Assembly: GCA_002360945.1 (NCBI GenBank) | Contig: DERO01000006.1 | Span: forward strand, 62,001 to 126,000 | Source: Leclercia adecarboxylata | GTDB taxonomy: Bacteria; Pseudomonadota; Gammaproteobacteria; Enterobacterales; Enterobacteriaceae | DNA length: 64,000 nucleotides | Reading direction: 5' to 3' | Part shown: one piece after another, positions 43,361 through 51,215 of the stretch | Position numbering within the stretch: the stretch's first letter is position 1 | Layout: every line of letters begins with the position of its first letter | Notes under the pieces: generated by a model | What the model was told of the DNA's origin: nothing | The model's database searches: none | What the model saw: the letters and a program-made list of their open reading frames with translations, nothing else | Program-made: the position numbers and the translations under genes

Positions 43361-44614
43361 TTATGAATCCTGTAAACGCGTCAGCATTTTGATCCTGCAG
43401 ACATAAATTATTGCGCACAGCAGCAGACTAAATAATGCAGTGCAGATAAATACGCCCGCCCCGGTCATAGCCAGCATCACGCCACCGATTAATGGCCCGA
43501 CTGCCACCCCCAGCGTCGTCAAAGTTGAGGCACCCAGATAAGCACCGCGATGCTCTGCCGGTGCCAGCTGATCCAGCAAAATGTTCAGGTTCGGCATCAG
43601 AATCGCTTCCCCCATGCTGAATATGGCGGTGACGGTCAGCCATACCCAGACGTCCGTGGAACGGGTGGCAAACAAGCAGAGCTGCGAGAAAGCAAAAATG
43701 GCGCCCCCCAAAAGAATGCGTCCCGGCAGGCTGACCTGCGCCAGAAAACGCATAATGAAACTCTGGAACACCAGCACGGTACAGGCATTGGTAACCAGTA
43801 TCAGGGTAATTAGCTTAACCGCCGCGTTGCTGTCGAGTAGTATCAGGTACTGGGGTAATACGGCTTCGTAATGGATAAACACAACGCTACATAAAATGCT
43901 GCACAGCAGTGCCGCAATGTAAATTTTGTCCCTGGCGATAATCCCCATTACCTGGTGCAACTTAACCACCGGAGCACCGCCGCCCTGCTCTTCGCTCACC
44001 AGTTTACCCGCCGGGATAAACAGCAGCACGTAGACGAAAAACGGCAGATAGGTCAGCCCGGTGATCAGGAACGTCCCCTTCTGCGATGTCAGGCCAAAGA
44101 CGATACCTACCAGCGGGCCAAACACCGCCGCAACATTGATCAAGTAGTAACGCATTTGCAGGGCAAGCGCGCGACGACGACGGTCGCCAAGCAGATCGCT
44201 CATCAGCGCGCGCACCGGAGGATCCACCCACGCAAAGCAAACGCCAATGATCATCAGGCCGGTAATAAACAGCCCCATCCCGGTTGCCTGCGCCAGGATG
44301 ATATATCCCACAGCGGAAAAGCCACAGCCCAGCAGAAGAATTATGCGACGCCCTAACCTGTCCGAAAGCTGCCCGCCGTACATACCGAGCACCACCGAAA
44401 TCAGCGCGCTGCTGGTCATCGCCACGCCAATGGCAATCGGCGACATATGGTAATTCTGTGTCATGATAATCGTGATAAACGGCCACGCCATAAAATAGCT
44501 AAAGCGTATAACCAGGGTGAAAATGAGTAGCGCATGAACAGTGGCCGGGAAGGTTTTTAGCGTCTGAAACAGACCCGGAGCCGCACAGACATCAGCGGCG
44601 GGTTTTGTCGTCAT
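43361..44614 (-). CDS. MFS transporter, DHA1 family (MdtH-like)
   Basis: The 417-residue protein has about 12 membrane segments. Motif A is GMYGGQLSDRLGRRIILLLG, the segment 4-5 region reads CFAWVDPPVRALMSDLLGDRRRRALALQMRYYLINVAAVFGPLVG, and the C-terminal half has LDQLAPAEHRGAYLGASTLTTLGVAVGPLIGG. This is the pattern of MdtH/YdeE-type exporters. The substrate is unknown. A perfect 12-bp palindrome (CGACTATAGTCG, 44693-44704) lies 79 bases upstream and may be an operator. Confidence 0.86.
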   Translation of the reverse strand: MTTKPAADVCAAPGLFQTLKTFPATVHALLIFTLVIRFSYFMAWPFITIIMTQNYHMSPIAIGVAMTSSALISVVLGMYGGQLSDRLGRRIILLLGCGFSAVGYIILAQATGMGLFITGLMIIGVCFAWVDPPVRALMSDLLGDRRRRALALQMRYYLINVAAVFGPLVGIVFGLTSQKGTFLITGLTYLPFFVYVLLFIPAGKLVSEEQGGGAPVVKLHQVMGIIARDKIYIAALLCSILCSVVFIHYEAVLPQYLILLDSNAAVKLITLILVTNACTVLVFQSFIMRFLAQVSLPGRILLGGAIFAFSQLCLFATRSTDVWVWLTVTAIFSMGEAILMPNLNILLDQLAPAEHRGAYLGASTLTTLGVAVGPLIGGVMLAMTGAGVFICTALFSLLLCAIIYVCRIKMLTRLQDS

Positions 44615-44692
44615 AATTTATCCTAATCATTATTTTTATTAACATATCGGATTGATATTGAATGTAAGCTTCTAAATATAAATAAGATTATT

Positions 44693-44704
44693 CGACTATA
44701 GTCG
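44693..44704. promoter_or_regulatory. Perfect 12-bp palindrome upstream of the MFS gene
   Basis: CGACTATAGTCG is self-complementary and sits in AT-rich DNA 79 bases before the start codon. It may be a regulator's operator; the regulator is not identified. Confidence 0.4.
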
Positions 44705-44825
44705 CAATACAAATGTTAACAAAATGTATAATTTGCCAGCTTATGATGTAAGGGCTACGGGTCGCAGAGAAATATAAGGGAAAGAATGCATCAGGCTACC
44801 GTATGCGGTAGTTAATACTAAAACG

Positions 44826-44852
44826 ACCGGCAACCCGTTGCAGGCTGCCGGC
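44826..44852 (-). terminator. Probable terminator after the DapF-like gene
   Basis: On the - strand CCGGCAGCC pairs with GGGTTGCCGG (one G-T pair) around a short loop, followed by TCGTTTTAG. It begins about 11 bases after the stop codon. The T-run is short. Confidence 0.55.
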
Positions 44853-44862
44853 TTGAGAGGAT

Positions 44863-45723
44863 TTACACTCTGCTGGCGTCATACCCACCAGCGAAACAGT
44901 CTTCATCCAGCGTAAGACTGCCAATTTTATGCACCGGGCCACGCATGCTGACCTGAAAATCCTCACCGAAGGTGATCTGCAACTGCCCGCCCGGCATATT
45001 CACGCTGACCTGATTATCAACCCGGTCTAATTTGCGCATCACGCTGGCCGCCGCGCAGCTGCTGCTACCGGATGCCATCGTAAAACCGGCGCCCCGCTCC
45101 CAGATACCGATACGCAGCGTATTGCGATCCACGACCTCCACCAGCTGAACGTTGGTGCGTTTGGGAAACACGGGATGATGTTCAATTAGCGGCCCTAAAC
45201 GGTGAACCTCCGCCAGATCGAGCTTATCCACCAGCACGACACAGTGTGGATTGCCCATAGAAACCAGCGATACCCGCAGTGTTTCATCCGCCAGCTTCAG
45301 GGGGTAATTCAGCGCTTCGGGCTGTTCAATCAGGGCGGGCAGCGCTGCCGGACTGAAATTCGCCCTCCCCATGTCCACCGTAATCTGATGAGGATCTTCA
45401 TGGACCCTGCAATGCACGTCCCCGCCGGCAGTGTGCACTAAAAAGGGCTCGTGTCCGACGCGGCCGATATCAAAGAGATATCGAGCATAGATGCGCAGAC
45501 CGTTACCGCTTTTCTCGGCTTCTGAACCGTCAGGATTAATGATGCGTAATGTGGGATCGTGCCGATCGCCACTGTCAATCAGCAGACCGTCGGACCCAAA
45601 ACCATAGTGGCGATGGCATAAGGTACGAATCTGCTCGATGTTTAACTGTTCTGTGACAGAACGATGGCACACCAGGTAATCATTACCGAGTCCGTGATAC
45701 TTATGAAATAGCAAAGGCGTCAT
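44863..45723 (-). CDS. Diaminopimelate epimerase (DapF) homologue with both catalytic cysteines replaced by serine
   Basis: The 286-residue product aligns along the DapF fold: KYHGLGNDYLV, GFGSDGLLI, NPDGSEAEKSGNGLRIYAR, VSMGNPHCVVLVD, ERGAGFTMASGSSSCAAAS and MPGGQLQI. In E. coli DapF the general base and acid are Cys73 (QCGNG) and Cys217 (ACGSG). Here both are serine: Ser72 (AGC codon) and Ser218 (TCC codon). A Cys at 222 lies nearby but off the catalytic position. Normal epimerisation of LL- to meso-diaminopimelate is therefore unlikely. It may be a racemase with altered chemistry, a binding protein or a dead enzyme. Neighbours are an exporter and ada; the housekeeping dapF would be elsewhere. 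Confidence 0.85.
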   Translation of the reverse strand: MTPLLFHKYHGLGNDYLVCHRSVTEQLNIEQIRTLCHRHYGFGSDGLLIDSGDRHDPTLRIINPDGSEAEKSGNGLRIYARYLFDIGRVGHEPFLVHTAGGDVHCRVHEDPHQITVDMGRANFSPAALPALIEQPEALNYPLKLADETLRVSLVSMGNPHCVVLVDKLDLAEVHRLGPLIEHHPVFPKRTNVQLVEVVDRNTLRIGIWERGAGFTMASGSSSCAAASVMRKLDRVDNQVSVNMPGGQLQITFGEDFQVSMRGPVHKIGSLTLDEDCFAGGYDASRV

Positions 45724-45771
45724 GGAAAGCGTTCTGAATTTGATTATTTAACAAATACATTACCGTATTTT

Positions 45772-46839
45772 TCAGCTCACGGGACAAAAAAGTGAACGCT
45801 GTTTTCGTTCATGTTCAATAAGCCATTCTTTACGCGCGATCCCTCCCCCATAACCGGTCATCGCTCCCTCTTTACCGATAATCCGGTGGCATGGAATAAC
45901 AATGGCTATGCGGTTGGCACCATTTGCCGCAGCTACCGCACGCACGGCAGCAGGTTTTTCAATCTGCACGGCCAGGGATTGATAATATGATGTTTGCCCG
46001 TAAGGAACTTCGCGTAGCGCCTGCCACACAGCGTGCTGGAAATCAGTGCCGGGCGCATCCAGTGTGAGATCAAATTGTTGGCGCGTACCGGCGAAGTACT
46101 CGGTGACCTCTTTTTCAGCCTGGCGGGTATGGCTATTTTCCCCCGACATAATCCTTGCTTTCAACAGACGCTGGAGATCGCGAAACTCCGTCTCCAGCAT
46201 ACGACGATCGGTAAATTCCAGCAGACAAACTCCCCGTTCCGTAGCGCAGACAAACATAGGGCCAAGCGTTGTGGTGAACCGGTGAATGACGATCACCCGG
46301 GTCTGTTCGGTTGGCGCGACGCCCGTAAGACGCTTACAGGTATAGCCGAAACCGCTTAAGGAGTCGTAACCACTGTCAAAAGCGACATCGGTCGCGTTAC
46401 GTCCACCTTTCAACTCCTGCAGGGCAATATTAACCCGCTGCATTCGCTGAAAGGCCTGGAAGGTAATACCGTGGTTTTGCAGAAACCAGCGTCGCACTCG
46501 CTCGGGACTAATATCGTGCTTACGAAGCGCTGTATCGCTTATCCGGGTTTTCGGATCCGCGCGAACAAGCTCGAGCGCCTGTTCAACAAATGACGGCGCA
46601 CTGTGGGCATTTTCAGTGGGGCGACACACTTTACAGGGGCGATAACCCGCATCCAGGGCGGATTTAAAGTCTTGATAAAATTCTACGTTTTCACGTTTCG
46701 GTTTCCGTGCCCGGCATACCGCAATACAGAATACCCCTGTCGTTTTGACACCAACATAAAATACCCCGGTATAGCCGGAATCACGTTCAAGTAATGCCTG
46801 ATACCAGAGATCGCACTGCTTAATATCGAGCACTTTCAT
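45772..46839 (-). CDS. ada: Ada: adaptive-response regulator and O6-methylguanine-DNA methyltransferase
   Basis: The 355-residue protein has the zinc-binding methyl-phosphotriester domain (about 1-80) with all four cysteines (Cys38, Cys42, Cys69, Cys72), an AraC-type helix-turn-helix region (about 90-180: ALRKHDISPERVRRWFLQNHGITFQAFQR) and a methyltransferase domain (about 190-340) with acceptor Cys317 in VIPCHRII. It repairs alkylated DNA and, once methylated on Cys38, activates alkylation-response genes. ATG 46839 gives the usual length. The start overlaps the end of a truncated PEP-mutase-family gene by 20 bases, so translation may be coupled. No alkB follows. Confidence 0.94.
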   Translation of the reverse strand: MKVLDIKQCDLWYQALLERDSGYTGVFYVGVKTTGVFCIAVCRARKPKRENVEFYQDFKSALDAGYRPCKVCRPTENAHSAPSFVEQALELVRADPKTRISDTALRKHDISPERVRRWFLQNHGITFQAFQRMQRVNIALQELKGGRNATDVAFDSGYDSLSGFGYTCKRLTGVAPTEQTRVIVIHRFTTTLGPMFVCATERGVCLLEFTDRRMLETEFRDLQRLLKARIMSGENSHTRQAEKEVTEYFAGTRQQFDLTLDAPGTDFQHAVWQALREVPYGQTSYYQSLAVQIEKPAAVRAVAAANGANRIAIVIPCHRIIGKEGAMTGYGGGIARKEWLIEHERKQRSLFCPVS

Positions 46840-47089
46840 CAACAAAGACCCCGGCAAATGATTGTTGCGACTGGATGAGTTGCAGCACATTTTTCAGCTT
46901 CAACTTATAGAGCAATTCGTCAAAAGACATTGCTTCTACGTCTTCGTAACCCAGCATTGCGGCAATGGCTGCGCTTGATGTCCCCAGCGCCTGATAACCT
47001 GCCTGTTGCGCCGCTACTGCACTGGCCGCGTCCCAGACATTCGCGATAAGTAAGGGGGTGTCCTGATGGTGAAGTTCAGTAAAGGTCAT
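46820..47089 (-). pseudogene. Truncated isocitrate lyase/PEP-mutase-family gene
   Basis: ATG 47089 has AGGAGA upstream and begins a clear ICL/PEPM N-terminus: MTFTELHHQDTPLLIANVWD, ASAVAAQQAGYQALGTSSAA, AAMLGYEDVEAMSFDELLY. After that the family resemblance stops; the frame reads on through KLKLKNVLQLIQ and ends at 46820 inside ada. Full members are about 250 residues, with the metal and catalytic residues in the missing part, so the 89-residue product cannot be an enzyme. A deletion that brought ada next to it is the likely cause. The start may persist as a leader for ada. Confidence 0.75.
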
Positions 47090-47100
47090 GATTATCTCCT

Positions 47101-47149
47101 GTTGTGAGGCACAGGATGAATCTAGGGTATTCGACGATCGCCTCACAAC
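47101..47149. promoter_or_regulatory. Perfect 10-bp inverted repeat, 29 bases apart, before the truncated gene and ada
   Basis: GTTGTGAGGC (47101-47110) and GCCTCACAAC (47140-47149) are exact reverse complements. They sit 12 to 60 bases upstream of the ATG at 47089, where a promoter would lie. Two half-sites three helical turns apart suggest a dimeric or looping regulator. The E. coli Ada box was not seen. Confidence 0.5.
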
Positions 47150-47194
47150 CGAAAATCGGACAACCATTTTTTAAGGGGGCATTCCCCCTTGCCG

Positions 47195-47830
47195 TTATAA
47201 TGCTTTGTCGGTAAACAGCGGGACGTTGCAGGACGTAGAAATATGATCCAGATAACCGCGCAGCGCTTCTGTATACGGGAAACCTTTCACAATCGTCAGC
47301 GAATTAAGGACCGGGAAGAGATAAAAATCGGTGATGCTGACAGGATTGCGGGCGCTCAACCAGGCCTCGATTTTACCGAGCTCCGCCGACAGCGTATCGA
47401 TATAGTTCTGGGTGTTGGCCATCAACGTATCCAGATCGCCAAAGGCGTTAATTTCGCGCTGGGTATAGGCTTCGCGCGCGGCGGGCGTGGCGAGTTCTTT
47501 GAAATCGGCCCGGGTAAAACGCGGGATCGCCAGGTTGAATACGGTGCGCGTATTCTCTTTGCACCAGGCCTCAACAGACGGATCGCATTCCCCCGAAATA
47601 ACCGGCGCGCCGTCAAGTTGGTCGACATAGTGGACGATATCCATGCTTTCCGGCGTATATACGCCCTCTTCTTTCTCGAGGATCGGCACGACCTTTTTGC
47701 CCACCATGCGGGTTGGCGTTTCGACATCCCCTTCCATAATCACGCCCAGCTCGAAAGGCACCTTTTTAAGACCGAAGATCATTCTCGCGCGGATACAGAA
47801 CGGGCAATGCTCATACACATGTAATTTCAT
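47195..47830 (-). CDS. grxB: Glutaredoxin 2 (GrxB)
   Basis: The 211-residue protein has a thioredoxin-fold N-terminal domain with the active-site CPFC (MKLHVYEHCPFCIRARMIFG), GKKVVPIL with the cis-Pro and PESMDIVHYVD, then an all-helical C-terminal domain (about 85-211). This is the glutaredoxin 2/GST-like architecture of E. coli GrxB (215 residues, CPYC). It reduces protein disulfides with glutathione. The C-terminal half has diverged from E. coli, so it could be a paralogue. It is transcribed alone, divergent from the acetyltransferase. Confidence 0.88.
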   Translation of the reverse strand: MKLHVYEHCPFCIRARMIFGLKKVPFELGVIMEGDVETPTRMVGKKVVPILEKEEGVYTPESMDIVHYVDQLDGAPVISGECDPSVEAWCKENTRTVFNLAIPRFTRADFKELATPAAREAYTQREINAFGDLDTLMANTQNYIDTLSAELGKIEAWLSARNPVSITDFYLFPVLNSLTIVKGFPYTEALRGYLDHISTSCNVPLFTDKAL

Positions 47831-47992
47831 AGCATTCTCTTTTCAACTTAAACGGGATAACGACACACAGCATCTGGCAAATGGGGGCCGGGTTTCCAGA
47901 CTAAATTTGGTAGGTAGATGTCAGATGTCCGCTGGAAATTAACCTCATTATTAGTACAATCGATGTGACGGTAATGTTAATGAGATATTGAA

Positions 47993-48541
47993 ATGAAGTT
48001 ATTTTCCACCGAGCGTACGGATGTGTATCTGCTTACCCCCGATCTGGCTGACGGCCTCCAGCGATTCCTGCTGGAGAATCGATCGCATTTCGCACCCTTT
48101 GAACCTTTGCGTAATGAAGACTATTTCACGCTGCACAGCATTACTCAAAGAATTAAGAGTGCGCAGAGCGATTACGACGCGAGAAAATGTCTGCAAATGG
48201 TGTTCACTCTAAAAGGCGAACATAACATCATCGGCAGCATTAATTTCACCAACTTTATCTTTGGCGTTTTTCAGGCGTGCTATCTCGGCTTTTCGCTCGA
48301 TCAGGCTTATCAGGGAAAAGGACTGATGCACGAGGCGCTCAGCAAATCGATTGGCTATATCCATGAAACCTACGGTTTCCACCGCATCATGGCAAACCAT
48401 CTTCCTGATAATGCCCGCAGCAGTAAGACCCTGGCGAGTCTGGGCTTCGTTAAAGAGGGGTATGCGCACTCGTATCTCAAAATAAATGGCGTCTGGCAGG
48501 ATCATGTGCTCAATTCACTGGTTCTGCCAGAAGGGGCGTGA
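47993..48541 (+). CDS. GNAT acetyltransferase, RimJ/RimL-like
   Basis: The 182-residue protein fits the RimJ pattern: TERTDVYLLTPDLADGL at the N-terminus, IIGSINFTNFIFGVFQACYLGFSLDQAYQGKGLMHEAL (acetyl-CoA-binding loop QxGKG), then YGFHRIMANHLPDNARSSKTLASLGFVKEGYA. E. coli RimJ (194) acetylates the N-terminus of ribosomal protein S5. Sequence divergence means it could be RimJ or a relative with another target. In E. coli rimJ lies near mdtH and grxB, and relatives of both are close by here. Confidence 0.8.
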   Translation: MKLFSTERTDVYLLTPDLADGLQRFLLENRSHFAPFEPLRNEDYFTLHSITQRIKSAQSDYDARKCLQMVFTLKGEHNIIGSINFTNFIFGVFQACYLGFSLDQAYQGKGLMHEALSKSIGYIHETYGFHRIMANHLPDNARSSKTLASLGFVKEGYAHSYLKINGVWQDHVLNSLVLPEGA

Positions 48542-48557
48542 ATAATCCACCAGCAGG

Positions 48558-50075
48558 CTACTCCACTCTCACCCTGACTCTAGGCTTGGACAACAGGATC
48601 ATAACCAGCTCCTTAAAAGGCACCGGTTTAAAGAAATAGTACCCCTGCAAAAAGGTGATGTTATTCCGGTTGAGATAGTCGAGCTGCTCTCGGGTTTCCA
48701 CTCCTTCGGCAACAATGCTAATAGAGAGTTTACGCGCCAGATCGAGAACAGAATCGAGGATCCGGGTCGAGTCTTCATGTGCATTGACCCGACCCACAAA
48801 ACTTTTGTCAATTTTGATGTAGTCGATGTGCAGATCGTGCAGATAAGAGAGCCCGGAATACCCGGTACCAAAATCATCCAGCGCAATGGCAAAGCCATTC
48901 TCATGCAGAATGTTCAGGGTCTGCACGAGGTTTGCATCAATGTCCAGCGGCTCACGCTCCGTCACCTCAATGACCAGATTTAAATCGGGCCGGCTGAAGC
49001 TGGCCTTGTATTTCAGGCAATCTTCCACAAAGGCGGGTGACGCAATATGCGATGCGCTAAAGTTGATGCCGACATGAAATCCTTCCGGAAGCTTACTGGC
49101 AATGGCATTCATGTCGGCAGTAACCTGCTTCATCAGGCTTTGCGTGAGGGGCACGATCAAACCTGATTTTTCCGCGACCGGGATAAAAGCCGCCGGAGAA
49201 ATAAAACCGCCGTTCGGATGCTGCCATCGGGCCAGCACTTCAACCCCCCGCAGGGTCCCCTCTTTGCCATTAACGATCGGCTGATAAAAAGGTACGATCT
49301 GACCCAGCGTAATAGCCCAACGAAGCGCCTCTTCAGGTGGGGTGTGTTTATTCAGATACTTATTCAGGATATAAGCTGCAAGGCAGGACATGAGTATTAA
49401 AAACAGTAACAACCCTCCCCCCTGATCAATCAGTCTGTGCAGGCTGAACAACGGGGGCGCAGTGTATTTGATACTGTAGGGATATTCTGTGGCGGCAACC
49501 TGTCCCGTGTCGTTATCCTCTACCGGCGTAACATCACCGGTCATGCCCAGAACGTCATTCCCCACTTTCAGTGAATAGGTCAATCCTTTATAGGAGATAT
49601 CCAGCGCATCCCGGATATGACGATCGCTAATGGTGACCACTATACGGTTACCGGCAACCTGAGTCTGGTATAGCAGAACCGGACGACCGTTTACGGTGCT
49701 ATTCGCCGGCGCGAGAAACAGCGGCGAATCGGGCAACCCGGCGACGTTGACCAGCAGCACGCGGTTACCCGGCAGGGATGAACACCACACCTTGCCTTCT
49801 CTGAGAATGATGATAGTCCTGAGATGCGGTTGCAGGGCCGCCTCGGTACCCAGCTGATACTGCTCTTCCGGACCACACTCTTTTTCGGCCATGCGCATCG
49901 ACGTACGGGTGGCGAGACGGGCCTCATCAAGAATGACATCCATATTTTTTACGGCGTATTGCGCGCCTGCCTGACTGTCTACCCGCGCAGAGTACCAGAG
50001 CTGTGTATTGAGAATAAAAACACCCATCAGAAACATCGCCACCGCAGTCAGGGCGGGAATAAAGGCATTGCGCAT
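48558..50075 (-). CDS. CSS-motif EAL cyclic-di-GMP phosphodiesterase (PdeC/YlaB type)
   Basis: The 505-residue inner-membrane protein has an N-terminal membrane helix (about 3-25), a periplasmic CSS domain with the WCSSLPG motif (a disulfide switch sensing periplasmic redox state), a second helix at about 220-240 and a cytoplasmic EAL domain (about 260-500). Catalytic residues are visible in EVLARW (EVL variant of EAL), INFSA, IEVTERE, LDDFGTGYSG, IKIDKSF, AEGVET and LQGYYF. It degrades c-di-GMP, favouring motility. ATG 50075 has AGGAT upstream; the frame is open to 50117. Confidence 0.9.
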   Translation of the reverse strand: MRNAFIPALTAVAMFLMGVFILNTQLWYSARVDSQAGAQYAVKNMDVILDEARLATRTSMRMAEKECGPEEQYQLGTEAALQPHLRTIIILREGKVWCSSLPGNRVLLVNVAGLPDSPLFLAPANSTVNGRPVLLYQTQVAGNRIVVTISDRHIRDALDISYKGLTYSLKVGNDVLGMTGDVTPVEDNDTGQVAATEYPYSIKYTAPPLFSLHRLIDQGGGLLLFLILMSCLAAYILNKYLNKHTPPEEALRWAITLGQIVPFYQPIVNGKEGTLRGVEVLARWQHPNGGFISPAAFIPVAEKSGLIVPLTQSLMKQVTADMNAIASKLPEGFHVGINFSASHIASPAFVEDCLKYKASFSRPDLNLVIEVTEREPLDIDANLVQTLNILHENGFAIALDDFGTGYSGLSYLHDLHIDYIKIDKSFVGRVNAHEDSTRILDSVLDLARKLSISIVAEGVETREQLDYLNRNNITFLQGYYFFKPVPFKELVMILLSKPRVRVRVE

Positions 50076-50222
50076 CGACATATCCTGGATAAGGGAAGGT
50101 AACCACGCAGGCGGCATCTTAAGTGCCCGATTATCGCTTTACAGAGAGCATGGTCGACAAAATATAAAATAACCATGCTCCTGCAAAAATTTACCCAGAA
50201 AACAGCAGGAAAGCGTGATGAA

Positions 50223-50645
50223 TCACCAGAAAGAAGTCTGCCTGAACCGGTTAACAAGCACCATACCGACGAGCATAGATAGCGTAAACAGCAGCCCCTT
50301 CCCGACGCCTGTCCCCAGCAATACCAGCGACGGTCCGGGGCAAATGCCCGCCAACCCCCAGCCCAGCCCAAACAGAATTGCACCCACCAGCAGCGCACGG
50401 TCTATGGCGTTATTCTCCGGCAACAGGATGGGCACCCCGCAAATGGCCCTTTTTCTGCCTTTGACCAGTGCAAAGCCGACGATCCCCACCGCAATCGCCC
50501 CCATCATTACAAAGGCAAGTGAGGGATCCCAGGCCTGAGACAGGTCCAGAAAGTTAAGCACCTTCCCGGGGTTTGCCATCCCGCTGACCAGCAAGCCCAC
50601 GCCAAAAATCAGGCCACACACAAACGCGGTAAAGTTCAGCATCAT
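50223..50645 (-). CDS. YeeE/YedE-family transporter, C-terminal half protein
   Basis: The 140-residue membrane protein has four hydrophobic segments and the family signature GLGWGLAGICPGPSLVLLG, with GLLVSGMANPGKVLNFLD near the start. It is the half-size partner of the next gene, and together they correspond to one full YeeE/YedE (TsuA-like) thiosulfate/sulfur-species channel. It is the downstream gene of the pair, 7 bases after it. Conserved cysteine in the ICPGP motif is present. Confidence 0.85.
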   Translation of the reverse strand: MMLNFTAFVCGLIFGVGLLVSGMANPGKVLNFLDLSQAWDPSLAFVMMGAIAVGIVGFALVKGRKRAICGVPILLPENNAIDRALLVGAILFGLGWGLAGICPGPSLVLLGTGVGKGLLFTLSMLVGMVLVNRFRQTSFW

Positions 50646-50652
50646 CGCCTCC

Positions 50653-51084
50653 TTAACCCAGCCAGAAACCGGTCAGGGTGGCGGTAACCACCCCCACGGC
50701 CATAAAGGTCAGCGTGGCGATCAGAGAGCGTTTAGAAAAACGCGACAGCCCACAGACGCCATGCCCGCTGGTACATCCGGATCCCAGACGTGATCCGATG
50801 CCCACCAGCAAACCGGCCACGATAATCATCGGCCAGGAGGTCTGGACGTTAATCTCCGGTAGCGGGAAAAACAGAGAGAACAGTAGCGGCGAGCCAATCA
50901 GACCGGCCAGAAAGGCTATTCGCCACCCTTCTGTTCGGGTCTGTTTCGTCAGCATACCCGCCACAATGCCGCTGATCCCGGCGATACGCCCACAAAAGTG
51001 GATCAGCATTATGGCGGCTAGCCCGATTAACAGCCCGCCGCCGAGACTGCTCAGTGGCGTAAAGTGAGAGAAATCAATTGTCAT
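50653..51084 (-). CDS. YeeE/YedE-family transporter, N-terminal half protein
   Basis: The 143-residue membrane protein has four hydrophobic segments and the hallmark GSRLGSGCTSGHGVCGLSRFSKRS, whose cysteines are implicated in passing sulfur species in the TsuA family. With the downstream half protein it should form an inner-membrane importer for thiosulfate or a related reduced sulfur compound. ATG 51084 has AGGAG at the right distance; the frame is open to 51117. No rhodanese or BigR-type regulator is adjacent. Confidence 0.86.
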   Translation of the reverse strand: MTIDFSHFTPLSSLGGGLLIGLAAIMLIHFCGRIAGISGIVAGMLTKQTRTEGWRIAFLAGLIGSPLLFSLFFPLPEINVQTSWPMIIVAGLLVGIGSRLGSGCTSGHGVCGLSRFSKRSLIATLTFMAVGVVTATLTGFWLG

Positions 51085-51159
51085 GGTCGACTCCTGCCTG
51101 CGGGCAATAGAGGTCATATAAGGTGTTGATAGTGTACGCCTGGCTATGCTGCAAAAGGC

Positions 51160-51198
51160 AAAAAAAAAACGGCAGGGATCCTGAGATCCCTGCCGTTT
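51160..51198 (-). terminator. Strong Rho-independent terminator of the autotransporter gene
   Basis: On the - strand CGGCAGGGATC and GATCCCTGCCG form a perfect 11-bp stem with a 4-base loop, followed by a run of T (A-run at 51160-51169). It begins about 20 bases after the stop codon and may also insulate the sulfur transporter genes. Confidence 0.93.
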
Positions 51199-51215
51199 GG
51201 TTGAGTCAGAAAGAA

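Noticed and set aside
46820..47089. Truncated PEP-mutase-family frame as a functional small enzyme
   Set aside because: It ends before the family's metal-binding and catalytic residues and finishes inside ada.
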